Source of the DNA: JABMQW01 sp964439935
GTDB lineage: Bacteria; Fidelibacterota; Marinisomatia; Marinisomatales; TCS56
Reading direction: 5' to 3'
Length of the DNA stretch: 64,000 nt
Assembly (NCBI GenBank): GCA_964439935.1
Contig: CAYTPW010000012.1
Location: forward strand, 1-64,000
Below the pieces are notes generated by a model that was given only the letters and a program-made list of their open reading frames with translations, ran no database searches and was not told the DNA's origin. Position numbers and translations under genes: made by a program. This document shows positions 1-9,100 of the stretch, piece by piece. How positions within the stretch are numbered: the first letter of the stretch is position 1; the number at the start of each line of letters is the position of its first letter.

Positions 1-173
1 ATAATATATTTTTGTCCCAGGCCATAGCCCAATGCGCCACCAAATGAAGGAATTACAGCTTTACCAAAGGTGTAGTCAAAAATAATAATTAGTATTAAAA
101 ATGTTAAAGCAAAAACTGTAACGGAGGCTATGTAGTTGTTATTAAGATATTTAATAATTGATTTTCTAGTCAT
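1..173 (-). CDS. Small membrane protein, 3' end outside the window
   Basis: Reading leftward from an ATG at 173, an open frame of 57 codons runs off the window edge. AAGGA lies five bases upstream of the ATG and is a good ribosome binding site. The N-terminus is MTRKSIIKYLNNN, followed by one hydrophobic helix (about residues 16-33) and a glycine-rich stretch (FGGALGYGLG), so it is probably a small inner-membrane protein. I do not recognise a family. It lies downstream of the lipoprotein gene on the same strand, beyond a strong hairpin, so it may be a separate transcription unit. The hairpin, RBS and membrane helix support a real gene, but the length is unknown. Confidence 0.5.
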   Translation of the reverse strand, partial: MTRKSIIKYLNNNYIASVTVFALTFLILIIIFDYTFGKAVIPSFGGALGYGLGQKYI

Positions 174-190
174 TGTTATCCTTAAGTTAA

Positions 191-225
191 ATTAGTGTGG
201 AAGCTGGTACAACTTCCACACTAAT
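191..225. terminator. Perfect 13-bp hairpin, likely transcription terminator
   Basis: ATTAGTGTGGAAG (191-203) and CTTCCACACTAAT (213-225) pair perfectly around a 9-nt loop. It lies immediately after the stop codon (238-240) of the minus-strand lipoprotein gene. There is no long T-run on either side, so termination rather than another structural role is inferred from position and stem strength. Confidence 0.5.
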
Positions 226-237
226 CTTAGTTAACTA

Positions 238-1074
238 TTAAAAATAGTAATCAAGTACTTCAACAACAAGTGTTGCCAAAGATGCGGTAGAACCACCAAT
301 TACTGCTCCTGACCCTGCACCTGCCAATCCTCCAAGGGCTCCTCCAACAATTCCTCCAGCAACCGCGCCACCAATATCAGCTTTCACCCAAGAATCAAAC
401 GTAAATCCCGGTATATCAAGCTTACTTTTTAGCATATTCTCCCATTCAGTAGATTTATTATACCAGCATTTAGATGAACTAAATGCAACTGATGAGGCAG
501 TAAGGATTACAGCCAGGTCAACTTCCGAGAGTTCTTCATCTGCTGCGCTAGCATTTATTTCTTTCAATGCTAAATCAAGAGTTTCAAGCGGCAATTCCTT
601 ATCGATCAGTTGGGATATTTGATCCAGATAGTATTTTTGCTTTTCCTGTAAATCGCTATATTCAATAACCGAATCCAATACTGAATCCCACTCTGATTCT
701 GCTCTTTTTATTATAACTTCATGTTTGCCGATATTTATGCCTATTTTAACAGCATCCGTACCTTCAAGGATATAGCCATTGCCGGTTAAAAAATCTCTGA
801 TCAAGGACTCGTACTTATCCTCAAGATTCTCAGCCGTAATTTCCATTTCTGACAGATTTTTATACACATACTCCATACCATCGTTATGAGCTTCACCGAC
901 CCAGTCATAAAGATTTGGCAATATTTCCTTTTTGATCTGTGCAGGTGATTTAGATAGAGCCAATCCATTTGATACCGGTTCAGTGGCTGTGTCACCACAA
1001 CCCGCTATGTAAACCAATGCTACTACCAACACACATAATAGTAATAATCTCATTAACATTTTTATTTTTCTCAT
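238..1074 (-). CDS. Putative lipoprotein with C-terminal glycine zipper
   Basis: The 278-aa protein has a classic lipoprotein signal: basic MRKIKMLMR, a hydrophobic core, then a lipobox LVYIAGC with the lipidated Cys near residue 26. The middle (about 45-215) is acidic and predicted largely helical. The last ~45 residues form a glycine zipper (GGAVAGGIVGGALGGLAGAG and onward), as in proteins whose C-terminal hairpin inserts in or packs against the outer membrane. GGAAGG just upstream of the ATG is a good RBS. No enzymatic motif is visible and I do not recognise the family. Function is unknown; envelope location is inferred from the signal and zipper. Confidence 0.75.
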   Translation of the reverse strand: MRKIKMLMRLLLLCVLVVALVYIAGCGDTATEPVSNGLALSKSPAQIKKEILPNLYDWVGEAHNDGMEYVYKNLSEMEITAENLEDKYESLIRDFLTGNGYILEGTDAVKIGINIGKHEVIIKRAESEWDSVLDSVIEYSDLQEKQKYYLDQISQLIDKELPLETLDLALKEINASAADEELSEVDLAVILTASSVAFSSSKCWYNKSTEWENMLKSKLDIPGFTFDSWVKADIGGAVAGGIVGGALGGLAGAGSGAVIGGSTASLATLVVEVLDYYF

Positions 1075-1277
1075 TTTCTTAACCTTCCATTTACTTTATT
1101 TATAGTGGTATATATAACAGACAAATTGGAATTATGATTAGGTAATATCATTCTTTCAATACCGGTATTTAATTCCTTAAGTGTAATAGTGAACAGCAAA
1201 TACTGTAAACTTATACGCTCATCTATATTCCCAGCACTAATTTTTTTAATGATTTTACTTGCATTAAAACGCAGCAT
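1071..1277 (-). CDS. Small hypothetical ORF, doubtful
   Basis: A 68-codon frame whose TGA overlaps the ATG of the lipoprotein gene (ATGA), the arrangement expected for translational coupling. The product is basic and contains no recognisable motif, signal or membrane segment. There is no convincing Shine-Dalgarno before its ATG, and the region is AT-rich, so a chance ORF is quite possible. I list it because the ATGA overlap is the only positive evidence. Confidence 0.25.
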   Translation of the reverse strand: MLRFNASKIIKKISAGNIDERISLQYLLFTITLKELNTGIERMILPNHNSNLSVIYTTINKVNGRLRK

Positions 1278-1531
1278 GGATTGCTACATTTGATATGCAT
1301 CACCACAATATTCCAATTACCTATCGAGCTTATGGATTAAACTACTGTTGATAGGGCTTAGGGCTTTTCACTCATTTCAAATGTAATAATTAACCAAATC
1401 CGTCTTTATATTCTTATGTCATCAATACAGCAATCAATCCCTGTATAAGCTCCTCGAACAAGGATATGGTACCATATATTGCCTATTTAAATCAAGGGAA
1501 AAATGGTATAATCCAGAATAACTGAAAAGTA

Positions 1532-2305
1532 TTATTTGTTTTCCGCTTTAGTCTCCTCCCAGATCGCGTCCATCTCTGCCAGAGTTGCTTCTTCAATCGG
1601 TTTCCCCTGGCGCTTTAATCTCTCTTCAATAATTCTAAAACGTTCGGTGAACTTACGATTGGTCTTGCGCAGGGCATCTTCGGCTGGAATTTTATAGAAC
1701 CGGGCCAGGTTCACCACAGCGAACATCAGGTCACCAATCTCTTCTTCCAGGTGTTCTTGAATTTCAGCGGATTCTGCTTGGCGAACTTCGGCCAGCTCTT
1801 CGTGTATTTTTTTCCAGATTTCCTCAACCTGGTCCCAGTCAAATCCGACATAGCTGGCTTTTTCCTGCAAACGCTGAGCCCGTATCAGTGCCGGTAAGCT
1901 CACAGGGACACCATCCAGCCGCGATCCACGTTTTTTCTCCTGGTGTTTAGTAGTTTCCCAATTCCGCTTGGCATGAAAGGCAGCTTCAGCTGCGGCATCA
2001 CCAAAAACATGGGGATGCCGTCGAATCATTTTATCAGCGATCTCATCCAGTACTGACTCAATTTTAAATTCGTTATCCTGTTCAGCAATATCGGCCTGGA
2101 AAACCAGATGCAGCATAATATCACCCAATTCTTCCCGCAGTGATTTCCAATCGCTGTTATCCACTGCTTCGATTGCTTCATAAGCCTCTTCCAGAAAATA
2201 GGGCAGCAGGGACGCGTGAGTTTGTTCACGATCCCAGGGACAGCCGCCTGGCCCCCGCAGTCGCGCCACGATGTCCACTAGCTTTTCAAATTTATCTCCA
2301 ACCAT
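1532..2305 (-). CDS. mazG: Nucleoside triphosphate pyrophosphohydrolase MazG
   Basis: MazG hydrolyses (d)NTPs to NMP and PPi, and is thought to clean damaged nucleotides and modulate ppGpp levels. The 257-aa length matches the two-domain family. Domain 1 opens with GGCPWDREQTH (about 20-30), a family hallmark, and carries the metal-binding helix EELGDIMLHLVF (about 58-69). Domain 2 repeats it as EEEIGDLMFAVVNLARF (about 187-203). The start overlaps the ybeY stop by one base (TAATG), so it is co-translated as the last gene of a pgpH-ybeY-mazG unit. All metal-binding acidic positions I can check are present. Confidence 0.95.
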   Translation of the reverse strand: MVGDKFEKLVDIVARLRGPGGCPWDREQTHASLLPYFLEEAYEAIEAVDNSDWKSLREELGDIMLHLVFQADIAEQDNEFKIESVLDEIADKMIRRHPHVFGDAAAEAAFHAKRNWETTKHQEKKRGSRLDGVPVSLPALIRAQRLQEKASYVGFDWDQVEEIWKKIHEELAEVRQAESAEIQEHLEEEIGDLMFAVVNLARFYKIPAEDALRKTNRKFTERFRIIEERLKRQGKPIEEATLAEMDAIWEETKAENK

Positions 2306-2760
2306 TATCCAATTCCAGTTTCGGTAAATAATTCATTCCAGTCCAATTCCTGCAGGTAGCTCTCCTCTTTCTGGTGCATTATCTGCCGTTGTGATTCTGA
2401 CTGATCTTCAAAACCCAGTAAATGCAGTCCACCATGGATGATCAGCCGCGCTACTTCCCGAGCCAGCGGTTCATTATAAATACCGGCATTTTCTTGAGCC
2501 CGCGGTAGACTGATATAAATTTCACCCTCTACCACCGGTTCCGAGTAATCATTGATCCGAAAAGCAATTACATCAGTGAATTCGTCAACTTTAAAAAAAT
2601 CTTTTTTCAATTGATTCAAAAATTCATCATCAGTAAAAATCAAAGTTCCTTCCGCTGCCTCGACACCTTCTGAATTCAATAGACTCGTAAGAATTCGAAT
2701 CGCGGCCGCTGGCACCGGGCGAGGATAATCCACCTCACACGCGACCTGAATTTTAATCAT
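2305..2760 (-). CDS. ybeY: Endoribonuclease YbeY, rRNA maturation factor
   Basis: YbeY is a zinc-dependent single-strand endoribonuclease needed for 16S rRNA 3'-end maturation and ribosome quality control. The 151-aa protein has the usual length and the fold landmarks TDVIAFRIN and GEIYISLPRA. The zinc motif reads IIHGGLHLLGFED: His109 and His113 are present, but the third ligand, His in E. coli (GYDH), is Asp119. I recall the same GFKD/GYKD form from Bacteroidota orthologues, so this is probably a lineage variant, not a lesion. ATGA overlap with pgpH upstream; one-base overlap with mazG downstream. Confidence 0.93.
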   Translation of the reverse strand: MIKIQVACEVDYPRPVPAAAIRILTSLLNSEGVEAAEGTLIFTDDEFLNQLKKDFFKVDEFTDVIAFRINDYSEPVVEGEIYISLPRAQENAGIYNEPLAREVARLIIHGGLHLLGFEDQSESQRQIMHQKEESYLQELDWNELFTETGIG

Positions 2761-5081
2761 GTTCCAGAGGATTCATCCTCGGGGTATTCCACCCTTATAT
2801 GATAAATACCGCGAATCACCGGCAACATCCCACTGGTACCGTTTACTTCGCCCTTGATCCGCCTCAAGTCATCCAGCGTCAGCGGACATTCGTCCAATTG
2901 GCCATCTTCCACACGTTTGTCAATAATCCGGTCAATGATTTCCTCAACCTTGAATATATCCGGTCTTTTCATGGATCGGACTGCTGCTTCCACCGCTTCG
3001 CAGATCATGATCAAGCCTGTTTCCTTGGTATTCGGCTTTGGACCGGGATAGCGATAGGCACTTTCATTGATGCTGTCAGGATCTTCTACCTCCTCGAGGG
3101 CACGATGATAAAAATATTCAATGCGGCCCGTGCCATGGTGCATGGGAATGAAATTGCTCACAACTTGCGGGAGACCATATTCCTCCGCCAATTGCAGGCC
3201 ATCCTTAACATGGTTACGGACAATCTTAGCGCTCATAACAGGTGTAAGGGTGTCATGCTTATTTTCACCCTGGAATTGATTCTCGATAAAATATTCCGAG
3301 CGCTGCATTTTGCCGATGTCATGGTAATATGCGCCAACCCGGCACAGCAGCGACCGGACACCGATCGCATTGGCGCAAGATTCAGCCAGGTTACCAACAA
3401 CAACACTGTGATTGAAGGTACCGTTAGCTTCTTTCTGCATCCGTTTCAGAATCGGGTGATTAAAATCGGACAATTCCAACAGGGTGAGATCGGTCGTGAT
3501 ATCAAAAGCTATTTCCAATAAGCCAATTAGTCCATAGTTGATGATCGGGGACAAAATACTGATCCCCAGAAGATAAAGCATGTCCGAGCTGATCTGGGAC
3601 CAGGCGTGCGCTTTAAATAGGCCCATCGCCAGTACTACTGTTGTGCTGGCAAGACTGAGTACAAAAATAGCGGTGAAGATTTGTCCTCTGGTACGCAGGC
3701 GGCGCACTGAATAAACGGCAGCTGAGGATTGGAACAATGAAACGATCACAAAATCCAGATTATTACCCATGATAATACCACTGAGCATGGCAATTGAAGC
3801 GGCAGCCATAAAACCGATTCGGGCATCAAACAGGATTGTGAGAACCATTGCCGCGACAGCAATTGGAATCAGGTATTCCGATAGATCAAGATTAATTACA
3901 ATTATAAAAGCCAAACTATGTTCAATTAGGAAGATCAGTGCCAACAGCAGGACAAATTTCCATTCATTAAACACTGCTTTACGGTAGGTAATGAGAAAGG
4001 TGAAGAAAAACGATACAACAACGCCCACCAGCATCACGCGGCCCAGAAAAGCTAAAAGAATATCGATATTCCGCTCCAGACGTTCTTTCTCTGCAATCGC
4101 AGTGGTCAGGGAGTTCAGCTTGTGCAGCACCTCGCTGGTTATGCGGTCTTTCTCATCAACAATCCTTTCACCTTCCTTGACCATACCGCGAAATCGCGGG
4201 ACCCGGCTTTTGCGATCTTCCTGGCGCCGCTCAGTGGTTTCCTTATCGAAAACCAAGTTCGGTTTCATAAACTCCACTACCAATTTGTCCGCCAGAATAC
4301 GGCGTTCATCCACTTCCTCAGGATAAAAATTATAGATATCAACCTTGGCTTTTTGCCAGGCCATTTCAAGATCATTAAAATCATTCGGTCGTGACAGGAT
4401 TGGTATATCATTGTTGCTTACCGCAACCTCATTGCTGATGATATCACCTATCAAAATGTCATATATACCCTCCGCCCAGCGATTACGACAGATCTGAACG
4501 ATGTCAACCTGGAATTTGGCCAGATCATATTGTGGTCCCAATTCCTCTGATGGTTCCAGAAATTTCTGCCAGGGTTCACTGTCAGCTGTAAAAGGATAAT
4601 TCAACTGATACTGACTCATTAACACCGTAGCCGTTGCGCTATCTGCTGTCACCATTGACCGAGTTTCCTCAAATCGGTCAGTGTACCGATAACGAAACAT
4701 TAAGTCTTTAGAGCGCTGAAGCTGCGACTTTGCGGCCCTGATCTCAGCCGAGAAATCGAAAAATTCAGCAATGGTAGCGATCTGATTATCCACAATTTGC
4801 TGGTTACGATTAAATAAAAATGGTTCCGATATTTGCGCTTCTTCAAGGTCGGACTGGAGACGATCATCGGGCACAAGAATGTGGAAATCGAACGGCGCAA
4901 TAATTTCCTGTGGCGCTATATCATTCAACTGAAACTTATACTTCAGGGAGCTGCCACCAGGAAACATAAATGACAAGCCCAAGACCAGAAGGATCATGAG
5001 CAGTAATTGGTTCCGGTAATTCTTAATCCAGGTGGATATGCGCTTAAATTGCATTTTAATTCTGGATGATTCTTTTTTCAT
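2757..5081 (-). CDS. pgpH: PgpH-type 7TM-HD cyclic-di-AMP phosphodiesterase
   Basis: Membrane-bound HD-domain hydrolase of the 7TMR-HD family; characterised members (PgpH) degrade c-di-AMP to pApA. The 774-aa protein has an N-terminal membrane anchor (about 24-42), a large extracytoplasmic 7TMR-HDED domain (about 45-335), a block of roughly seven membrane helices (about 345-540) and a cytoplasmic HD domain. The HD metal motif is visible as NHSVVVGNLAE, YYHDIGKM (HD near 586) and PMHHGTG. Gene order pgpH-ybeY recurs in many phyla. The c-di-AMP substrate is inferred by family; no cyclase gene is in view. It ends in an ATGA overlap with ybeY. Confidence 0.9.
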   Translation of the reverse strand: MKKESSRIKMQFKRISTWIKNYRNQLLLMILLVLGLSFMFPGGSSLKYKFQLNDIAPQEIIAPFDFHILVPDDRLQSDLEEAQISEPFLFNRNQQIVDNQIATIAEFFDFSAEIRAAKSQLQRSKDLMFRYRYTDRFEETRSMVTADSATATVLMSQYQLNYPFTADSEPWQKFLEPSEELGPQYDLAKFQVDIVQICRNRWAEGIYDILIGDIISNEVAVSNNDIPILSRPNDFNDLEMAWQKAKVDIYNFYPEEVDERRILADKLVVEFMKPNLVFDKETTERRQEDRKSRVPRFRGMVKEGERIVDEKDRITSEVLHKLNSLTTAIAEKERLERNIDILLAFLGRVMLVGVVVSFFFTFLITYRKAVFNEWKFVLLLALIFLIEHSLAFIIVINLDLSEYLIPIAVAAMVLTILFDARIGFMAAASIAMLSGIIMGNNLDFVIVSLFQSSAAVYSVRRLRTRGQIFTAIFVLSLASTTVVLAMGLFKAHAWSQISSDMLYLLGISILSPIINYGLIGLLEIAFDITTDLTLLELSDFNHPILKRMQKEANGTFNHSVVVGNLAESCANAIGVRSLLCRVGAYYHDIGKMQRSEYFIENQFQGENKHDTLTPVMSAKIVRNHVKDGLQLAEEYGLPQVVSNFIPMHHGTGRIEYFYHRALEEVEDPDSINESAYRYPGPKPNTKETGLIMICEAVEAAVRSMKRPDIFKVEEIIDRIIDKRVEDGQLDECPLTLDDLRRIKGEVNGTSGMLPVIRGIYHIRVEYPEDESSGT

Positions 5082-5083
5082 TT

Positions 5084-6235
5084 TTATTGGACTGACTTTA
5101 AAATTTCCCGGGCAATTATCATACGCTGTACCTCACTGGTACCTTCACCGATCTCAAGAACTTTTGCATCACGGAAAAAACGTTCCACATCATATTCCTT
5201 TACATATCCGTAACCACCAAGCACCTGGATTGCATTAGTGGTTGCTCGCATTGCAACTTCACTGGAATATAGTTTGGCCATGGCTGCTTCCTTGGTTACA
5301 TCCTGCCCCTGATCCCTTAACCACGATGCGTGGTAAACCAACAATTTAGCCGCTTCAATTTCAGTGGCCATATCGGCCAGTTTGAAACTGACGCCCTGGA
5401 ATTTATGGATTGGTTTCCCAAAGGCTTCCCTTTCGGTAGAATATTGCAGTGCTTTCAGATAAGCACCCTCGGCTGTACCTACTCCCAAGGCACCGATCGA
5501 GATGCGGCCGCCAGTGAGTGTCTTAAGAAAGGTTTTAAAGCCTCCAGTCGCTTGTCCCAACATATTAGCTGCCGGTACCCGCATATCTTCAAAATACAAC
5601 TGCCGTGTATCGCTGGCCTTCCAGCCCATTTTCTTTTCCGGTGGACCAATTTTCAAGCCAGTCGTATCAGTAAGAACGATAAAGGCACCAATACCCTTAT
5701 TTTCACCATTTTCAATAATCTGAGTGGTAATATTCAAAATACCGGCATGACCGGCGTTGGTTATAAATATTTTTCCACCATTGATTATATAATCATTGCC
5801 ATCCCTGACTGCAGTAGTCTTTGTAGCGCCGGCATCACTGCCAGCCCCCGGCTCAGTCAGACCGAATGCACCCAATATCTCACCAGAAGCCAACTTTGGT
5901 ACATATTTCTGTTTCTGCTCTTCCGTACCGGCAATCACGATCGGCATTGTTCCCAGGGAAGTATGGGCGGCCATGGTAATTGCCACCGAAGCATCGACCT
6001 TCGCCATTTCGATAATGGAGGCGGCGTATGCCACTGTATCCATTCCGGCTCCACCATACTCCTCCGGTACCGGAATACCCATAAGACCCAATTCAGCCAT
6101 TTCCCCGATCAATTCCTGCGGGAAACGTGATTCAGCATCCAGTTCACGAGCCAGCGGTTCTACTTCTGAGGCTGCGAAATCTTTGACCATATCGATCAAC
6201 ATTAGATGCTCGTCATTAAAAAATAATTTATCCAT
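5084..6235 (-). CDS. Acyl-CoA dehydrogenase
   Basis: FAD-dependent alpha,beta-desaturation of acyl-CoA in fatty-acid or branched-chain amino-acid breakdown. The 383-aa length and all three ACAD domains are present: the helical N-terminus, the middle beta domain with FGLTEPGAGSDAG (FAD/substrate loop) and the C-terminal helical domain with QVLGGYGYVKEYDVERFFRD. The EGTSEVQR segment near the C-terminus holds the expected catalytic Glu of the short/medium-chain group. Overall it resembles short-chain or butyryl-CoA dehydrogenases, but chain length cannot be fixed from sequence. It sits two bases upstream of the pgpH start with no etfAB nearby. Confidence 0.9.
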   Translation of the reverse strand: MDKLFFNDEHLMLIDMVKDFAASEVEPLARELDAESRFPQELIGEMAELGLMGIPVPEEYGGAGMDTVAYAASIIEMAKVDASVAITMAAHTSLGTMPIVIAGTEEQKQKYVPKLASGEILGAFGLTEPGAGSDAGATKTTAVRDGNDYIINGGKIFITNAGHAGILNITTQIIENGENKGIGAFIVLTDTTGLKIGPPEKKMGWKASDTRQLYFEDMRVPAANMLGQATGGFKTFLKTLTGGRISIGALGVGTAEGAYLKALQYSTEREAFGKPIHKFQGVSFKLADMATEIEAAKLLVYHASWLRDQGQDVTKEAAMAKLYSSEVAMRATTNAIQVLGGYGYVKEYDVERFFRDAKVLEIGEGTSEVQRMIIAREILKSVQ

Positions 6236-6289
6236 TATTAATCCCCTGGCTATTCCGATTAGTCATTGATCCTAACATTAATATTTCTA

Positions 6290-7282
6290 TCAGTACTTTA
6301 ATGCAATGGCGCCCCATGAAAAACCAGCACCAAAAGAAGCTAAAATAAGGTTATCCCCGCGCTTAAATTTCTCTTCAGCCAGTGCTTCGCACATGGCAAT
6401 CGGAATTGAGGCAGCTGTTGTATTGCCGTATTTATGGATATTGCTATAAACCACATCCATTGATATATCCAGCCGTTTGGCTACCGCCTGAGTTATCCGC
6501 AGATTGGCCTGGTGCGGTATTATCAAGCTGATATCCGATTTTGTAAAATTATTGGCGGCCAACGCTTCCTTAATCACTTCTGGAAATCGTACAATTGCAT
6601 TACGAAACACCTCCCGACCATTCATACTCGGGAAATGCCTTCCTGCATCCAGCAACTCATGACTTATATGGGGTTTTAAATAGCAGGCGGGTACTTCAGC
6701 CCACAAGACCTGGCTATATTTTCCATCAGCATGTAAATGGGAAGAATAAATTTTACTTTCTCCATTACACGGTTGCAGGATTGCTGCCCCGGCACCATCA
6801 CCAAAAAGTACTGCCATATCGCGCCCTTCGGTAGAAAAGTCAAGGGCATTGGACTGCACTTCCGCCCCAACCAGTAGAATATTTTTATACTGACCTGTTT
6901 TAATAAACTGATCAGCAATCGACAGTCCGTAAACAAAGCCTGAACAGGCCACTCTAATATCAAAGGCACCAATTCCATTTAAGCCAAGTTTATTTTGAAT
7001 CTGAAAGGCGGAACCGGGAAAAAAATAATCTGAACTAATAGTTGCGCAGATAATAAGATCAATGTTCTTTGCAGCTATCCCTGCCATTTCGATTGCTTTA
7101 TGGGCTGCCGTCGTACCCAAATCGGAGGTGCCTTCCATTTCGCTGACATAGCGCCGTTTTTCAATGCCAGTTCGCTCGATAATCCATTCGTTGGAAGTAT
7201 CCATCATATCCATCAAATCGTAATTGGTAACAACATTCTCTGGTACGTGATATCCTATTCCGGCGATTCTAGTACTTAACAT
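6290..7282 (-). CDS. fabH: Beta-ketoacyl-ACP synthase III (FabH)
   Basis: Condenses acetyl-CoA (or another short primer) with malonyl-ACP to start type II fatty acid synthesis. The 330-aa protein carries the complete thiolase-fold catalytic triad: Cys113 in VACSGFVYG, His257 in IIPHQANLRI and Asn287 in KYGNTTAAS. The N-terminal signature NEWIIERTGIEKRRY and C-terminal LASFGAGFSWGA are typical. It overlaps the end of recJ by seven bases, so the two are probably co-transcribed. Primer preference (acetyl versus branched) cannot be read from sequence. Confidence 0.95.
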   Translation of the reverse strand: MLSTRIAGIGYHVPENVVTNYDLMDMMDTSNEWIIERTGIEKRRYVSEMEGTSDLGTTAAHKAIEMAGIAAKNIDLIICATISSDYFFPGSAFQIQNKLGLNGIGAFDIRVACSGFVYGLSIADQFIKTGQYKNILLVGAEVQSNALDFSTEGRDMAVLFGDGAGAAILQPCNGESKIYSSHLHADGKYSQVLWAEVPACYLKPHISHELLDAGRHFPSMNGREVFRNAIVRFPEVIKEALAANNFTKSDISLIIPHQANLRITQAVAKRLDISMDVVYSNIHKYGNTTAASIPIAMCEALAEEKFKRGDNLILASFGAGFSWGAIALKY

Positions 7283-8988
7283 TCTGCCACTCCTGATCGT
7301 TTAATATCTCTGACGTTCAATTGGATAAATTTCTGTCCCTGCCAGTCATTGGTTTCAACGACAAAAGCCATATCAATCGGTAATCCTGTAATCAATTTCT
7401 CGTAATGTCGGGCAAGATTAAATCCGATTGCATCGTAGATCGTACGCCCTTGTCGAACTCTAAACCGGATATGGTCACCGTTACCAACCACTTTGGGATG
7501 ACCGGCAATCAATAATTTACGAGCGAGAAATTTCGGCCGCATATTACCTGGGCCGTAAGGACCAAGCTTATCCAGAAAATCCATAAACCGCTGATTTATA
7601 TCCTCCAGGTTCATTTCGCCATCAAGTGTAATGGATGGAATAAGATGTTCGGTTTTAATATGTTCATTGGCATAAGAAATAAAGGCAGTCTTGAATTGGC
7701 TTAGATTGTCCGCAGTGACAGTCAAACCGGCAGCCATTGGATGCCCACCATAGCCTTCCAAATATTGACCGGTAGCTGACATTGCTTCATACAGGTCAAA
7801 ATCCGGGATGCTCCGCGCCGAACCTTTACCCATGCCATCACTGTCTATGCTGATAATAATTGTCGGTCGATTGAATTCATCTTTTACTCTGGAGGCAACG
7901 ATTCCAACAACACCGGGGTGCCACCCATGTCCCGCCAAGATAATCGCCCTATCCTTCGCCAAATCCACCTGGGCATTGACCATCCGTAGCGCTTCATCTA
8001 CCACTTGCTGCTGAATTTTCTGGCGACGCTGATTTTCCTCATCCAATTCGGTGGCCAATACAGCCGCCCTTTCACGGTCGCTGGTTGTCAACAACTCAAC
8101 CGACCGGTTGGCATCACCCAGTCTACCGGCAGCATTGATCCTTGGTGCCAGCCAGAAAACAATTTGCCCTACCGAAATTGTTCCATTCCGCAGATTGGTT
8201 TTTTTCAGAAGTTCCTGAAGACCCGGGCGCTGGGAATTCCGTAGCATTAATAAACCATGGTAAACAATTGATCGATTCTCATCTAGAATCGGGACCATAT
8301 CCGCAGCTGTACCCAGAGTAATCAAATCCAGGTATTCATAGATAATATCTGGAGGACCGCCATTCAACTTATTAATAGCTGCCACCAGCTTCAGTGCCAC
8401 ACCGCCACCGCATAAACCAGCGAATGGATAATTGCACTCAGATCGACGCGGATTCAATATTGCATTGGCCTGAGGTAATTCCTGATCAGGAGTATGATGG
8501 TCTGTAATGATAATATCAAGCCCTTGACTACGGGCATAATCGACTTGTTTAAAAGCATTTATACCGCAATCACAGGTGATTAACAGCTTAGCTCCGATGG
8601 AATTAGCATGGTCAATTCCCTGGTTGGATAGACCGTAGCCCTCCAATTCCCGATTAGGAATATAGGTGATCACATCTCCACCCATCGCGCTCAAAGCCAG
8701 AAACAACATCGACGCAGCCGTGGTGCCATCAACATCATAATCCCCGAATATCAGGATTCGATTTCCCGCGGCCAGATGTTCCCTTACAAGCTGGGCTGCC
8801 TTCTCAGTATCGCACATCAAAAATGGATCATGAAACTGTTGCAGGGTTGGTGTAAAAAACTCCCTTGAATCTTCAAGGGAACTGATATTTCGATTAGCCA
8901 TCACCCGGGCAATGATTTCACTGGTTTTAAATTCGGTTTTTAGACGATTTATTAACTCAGTATCAGGTTCCAGGATGTGCCAATTCAT
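7276..8988 (-). CDS. recJ: Single-stranded-DNA-specific exonuclease RecJ
   Basis: 5'-3' ssDNA exonuclease of the DHH superfamily, acting in recombination, mismatch and base-excision repair. The 570-aa length is standard. Motifs in order: FGDYDVDGTTAA (Asp83, Asp85), LITCDCGI, ITDHHTP (the DHH at 163-165), CGGGVALKL, then the DHHA1 domain with GHGWHPGVVGIVASR and GYGGHPMAAGL, followed by a C-terminal OB fold. All catalytic Mn-binding positions are present. ATG start; no strong Shine-Dalgarno is visible. It lies just downstream of rnpB on the same strand. Confidence 0.96.
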   Translation of the reverse strand: MNWHILEPDTELINRLKTEFKTSEIIARVMANRNISSLEDSREFFTPTLQQFHDPFLMCDTEKAAQLVREHLAAGNRILIFGDYDVDGTTAASMLFLALSAMGGDVITYIPNRELEGYGLSNQGIDHANSIGAKLLITCDCGINAFKQVDYARSQGLDIIITDHHTPDQELPQANAILNPRRSECNYPFAGLCGGGVALKLVAAINKLNGGPPDIIYEYLDLITLGTAADMVPILDENRSIVYHGLLMLRNSQRPGLQELLKKTNLRNGTISVGQIVFWLAPRINAAGRLGDANRSVELLTTSDRERAAVLATELDEENQRRQKIQQQVVDEALRMVNAQVDLAKDRAIILAGHGWHPGVVGIVASRVKDEFNRPTIIISIDSDGMGKGSARSIPDFDLYEAMSATGQYLEGYGGHPMAAGLTVTADNLSQFKTAFISYANEHIKTEHLIPSITLDGEMNLEDINQRFMDFLDKLGPYGPGNMRPKFLARKLLIAGHPKVVGNGDHIRFRVRQGRTIYDAIGFNLARHYEKLITGLPIDMAFVVETNDWQGQKFIQLNVRDIKRSGVAEC

Positions 8989-9100
8989 AATTAAAAATTC
9001 TAAAGTATCAACGAAATTTATCTCGTTTAAAGTAGGTTAATTTAATTATGACAAACCAGAAAATCTGGCTAAAAGAAATTAATCTTTGTGTATTAAAAAC

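Noticed and set aside
2799..3521. 240-codon plus-strand ORF antisense to pgpH
   Set aside because: Antisense shadow of a strongly conserved gene; composition is that of a reversed coding frame and no motif is present.
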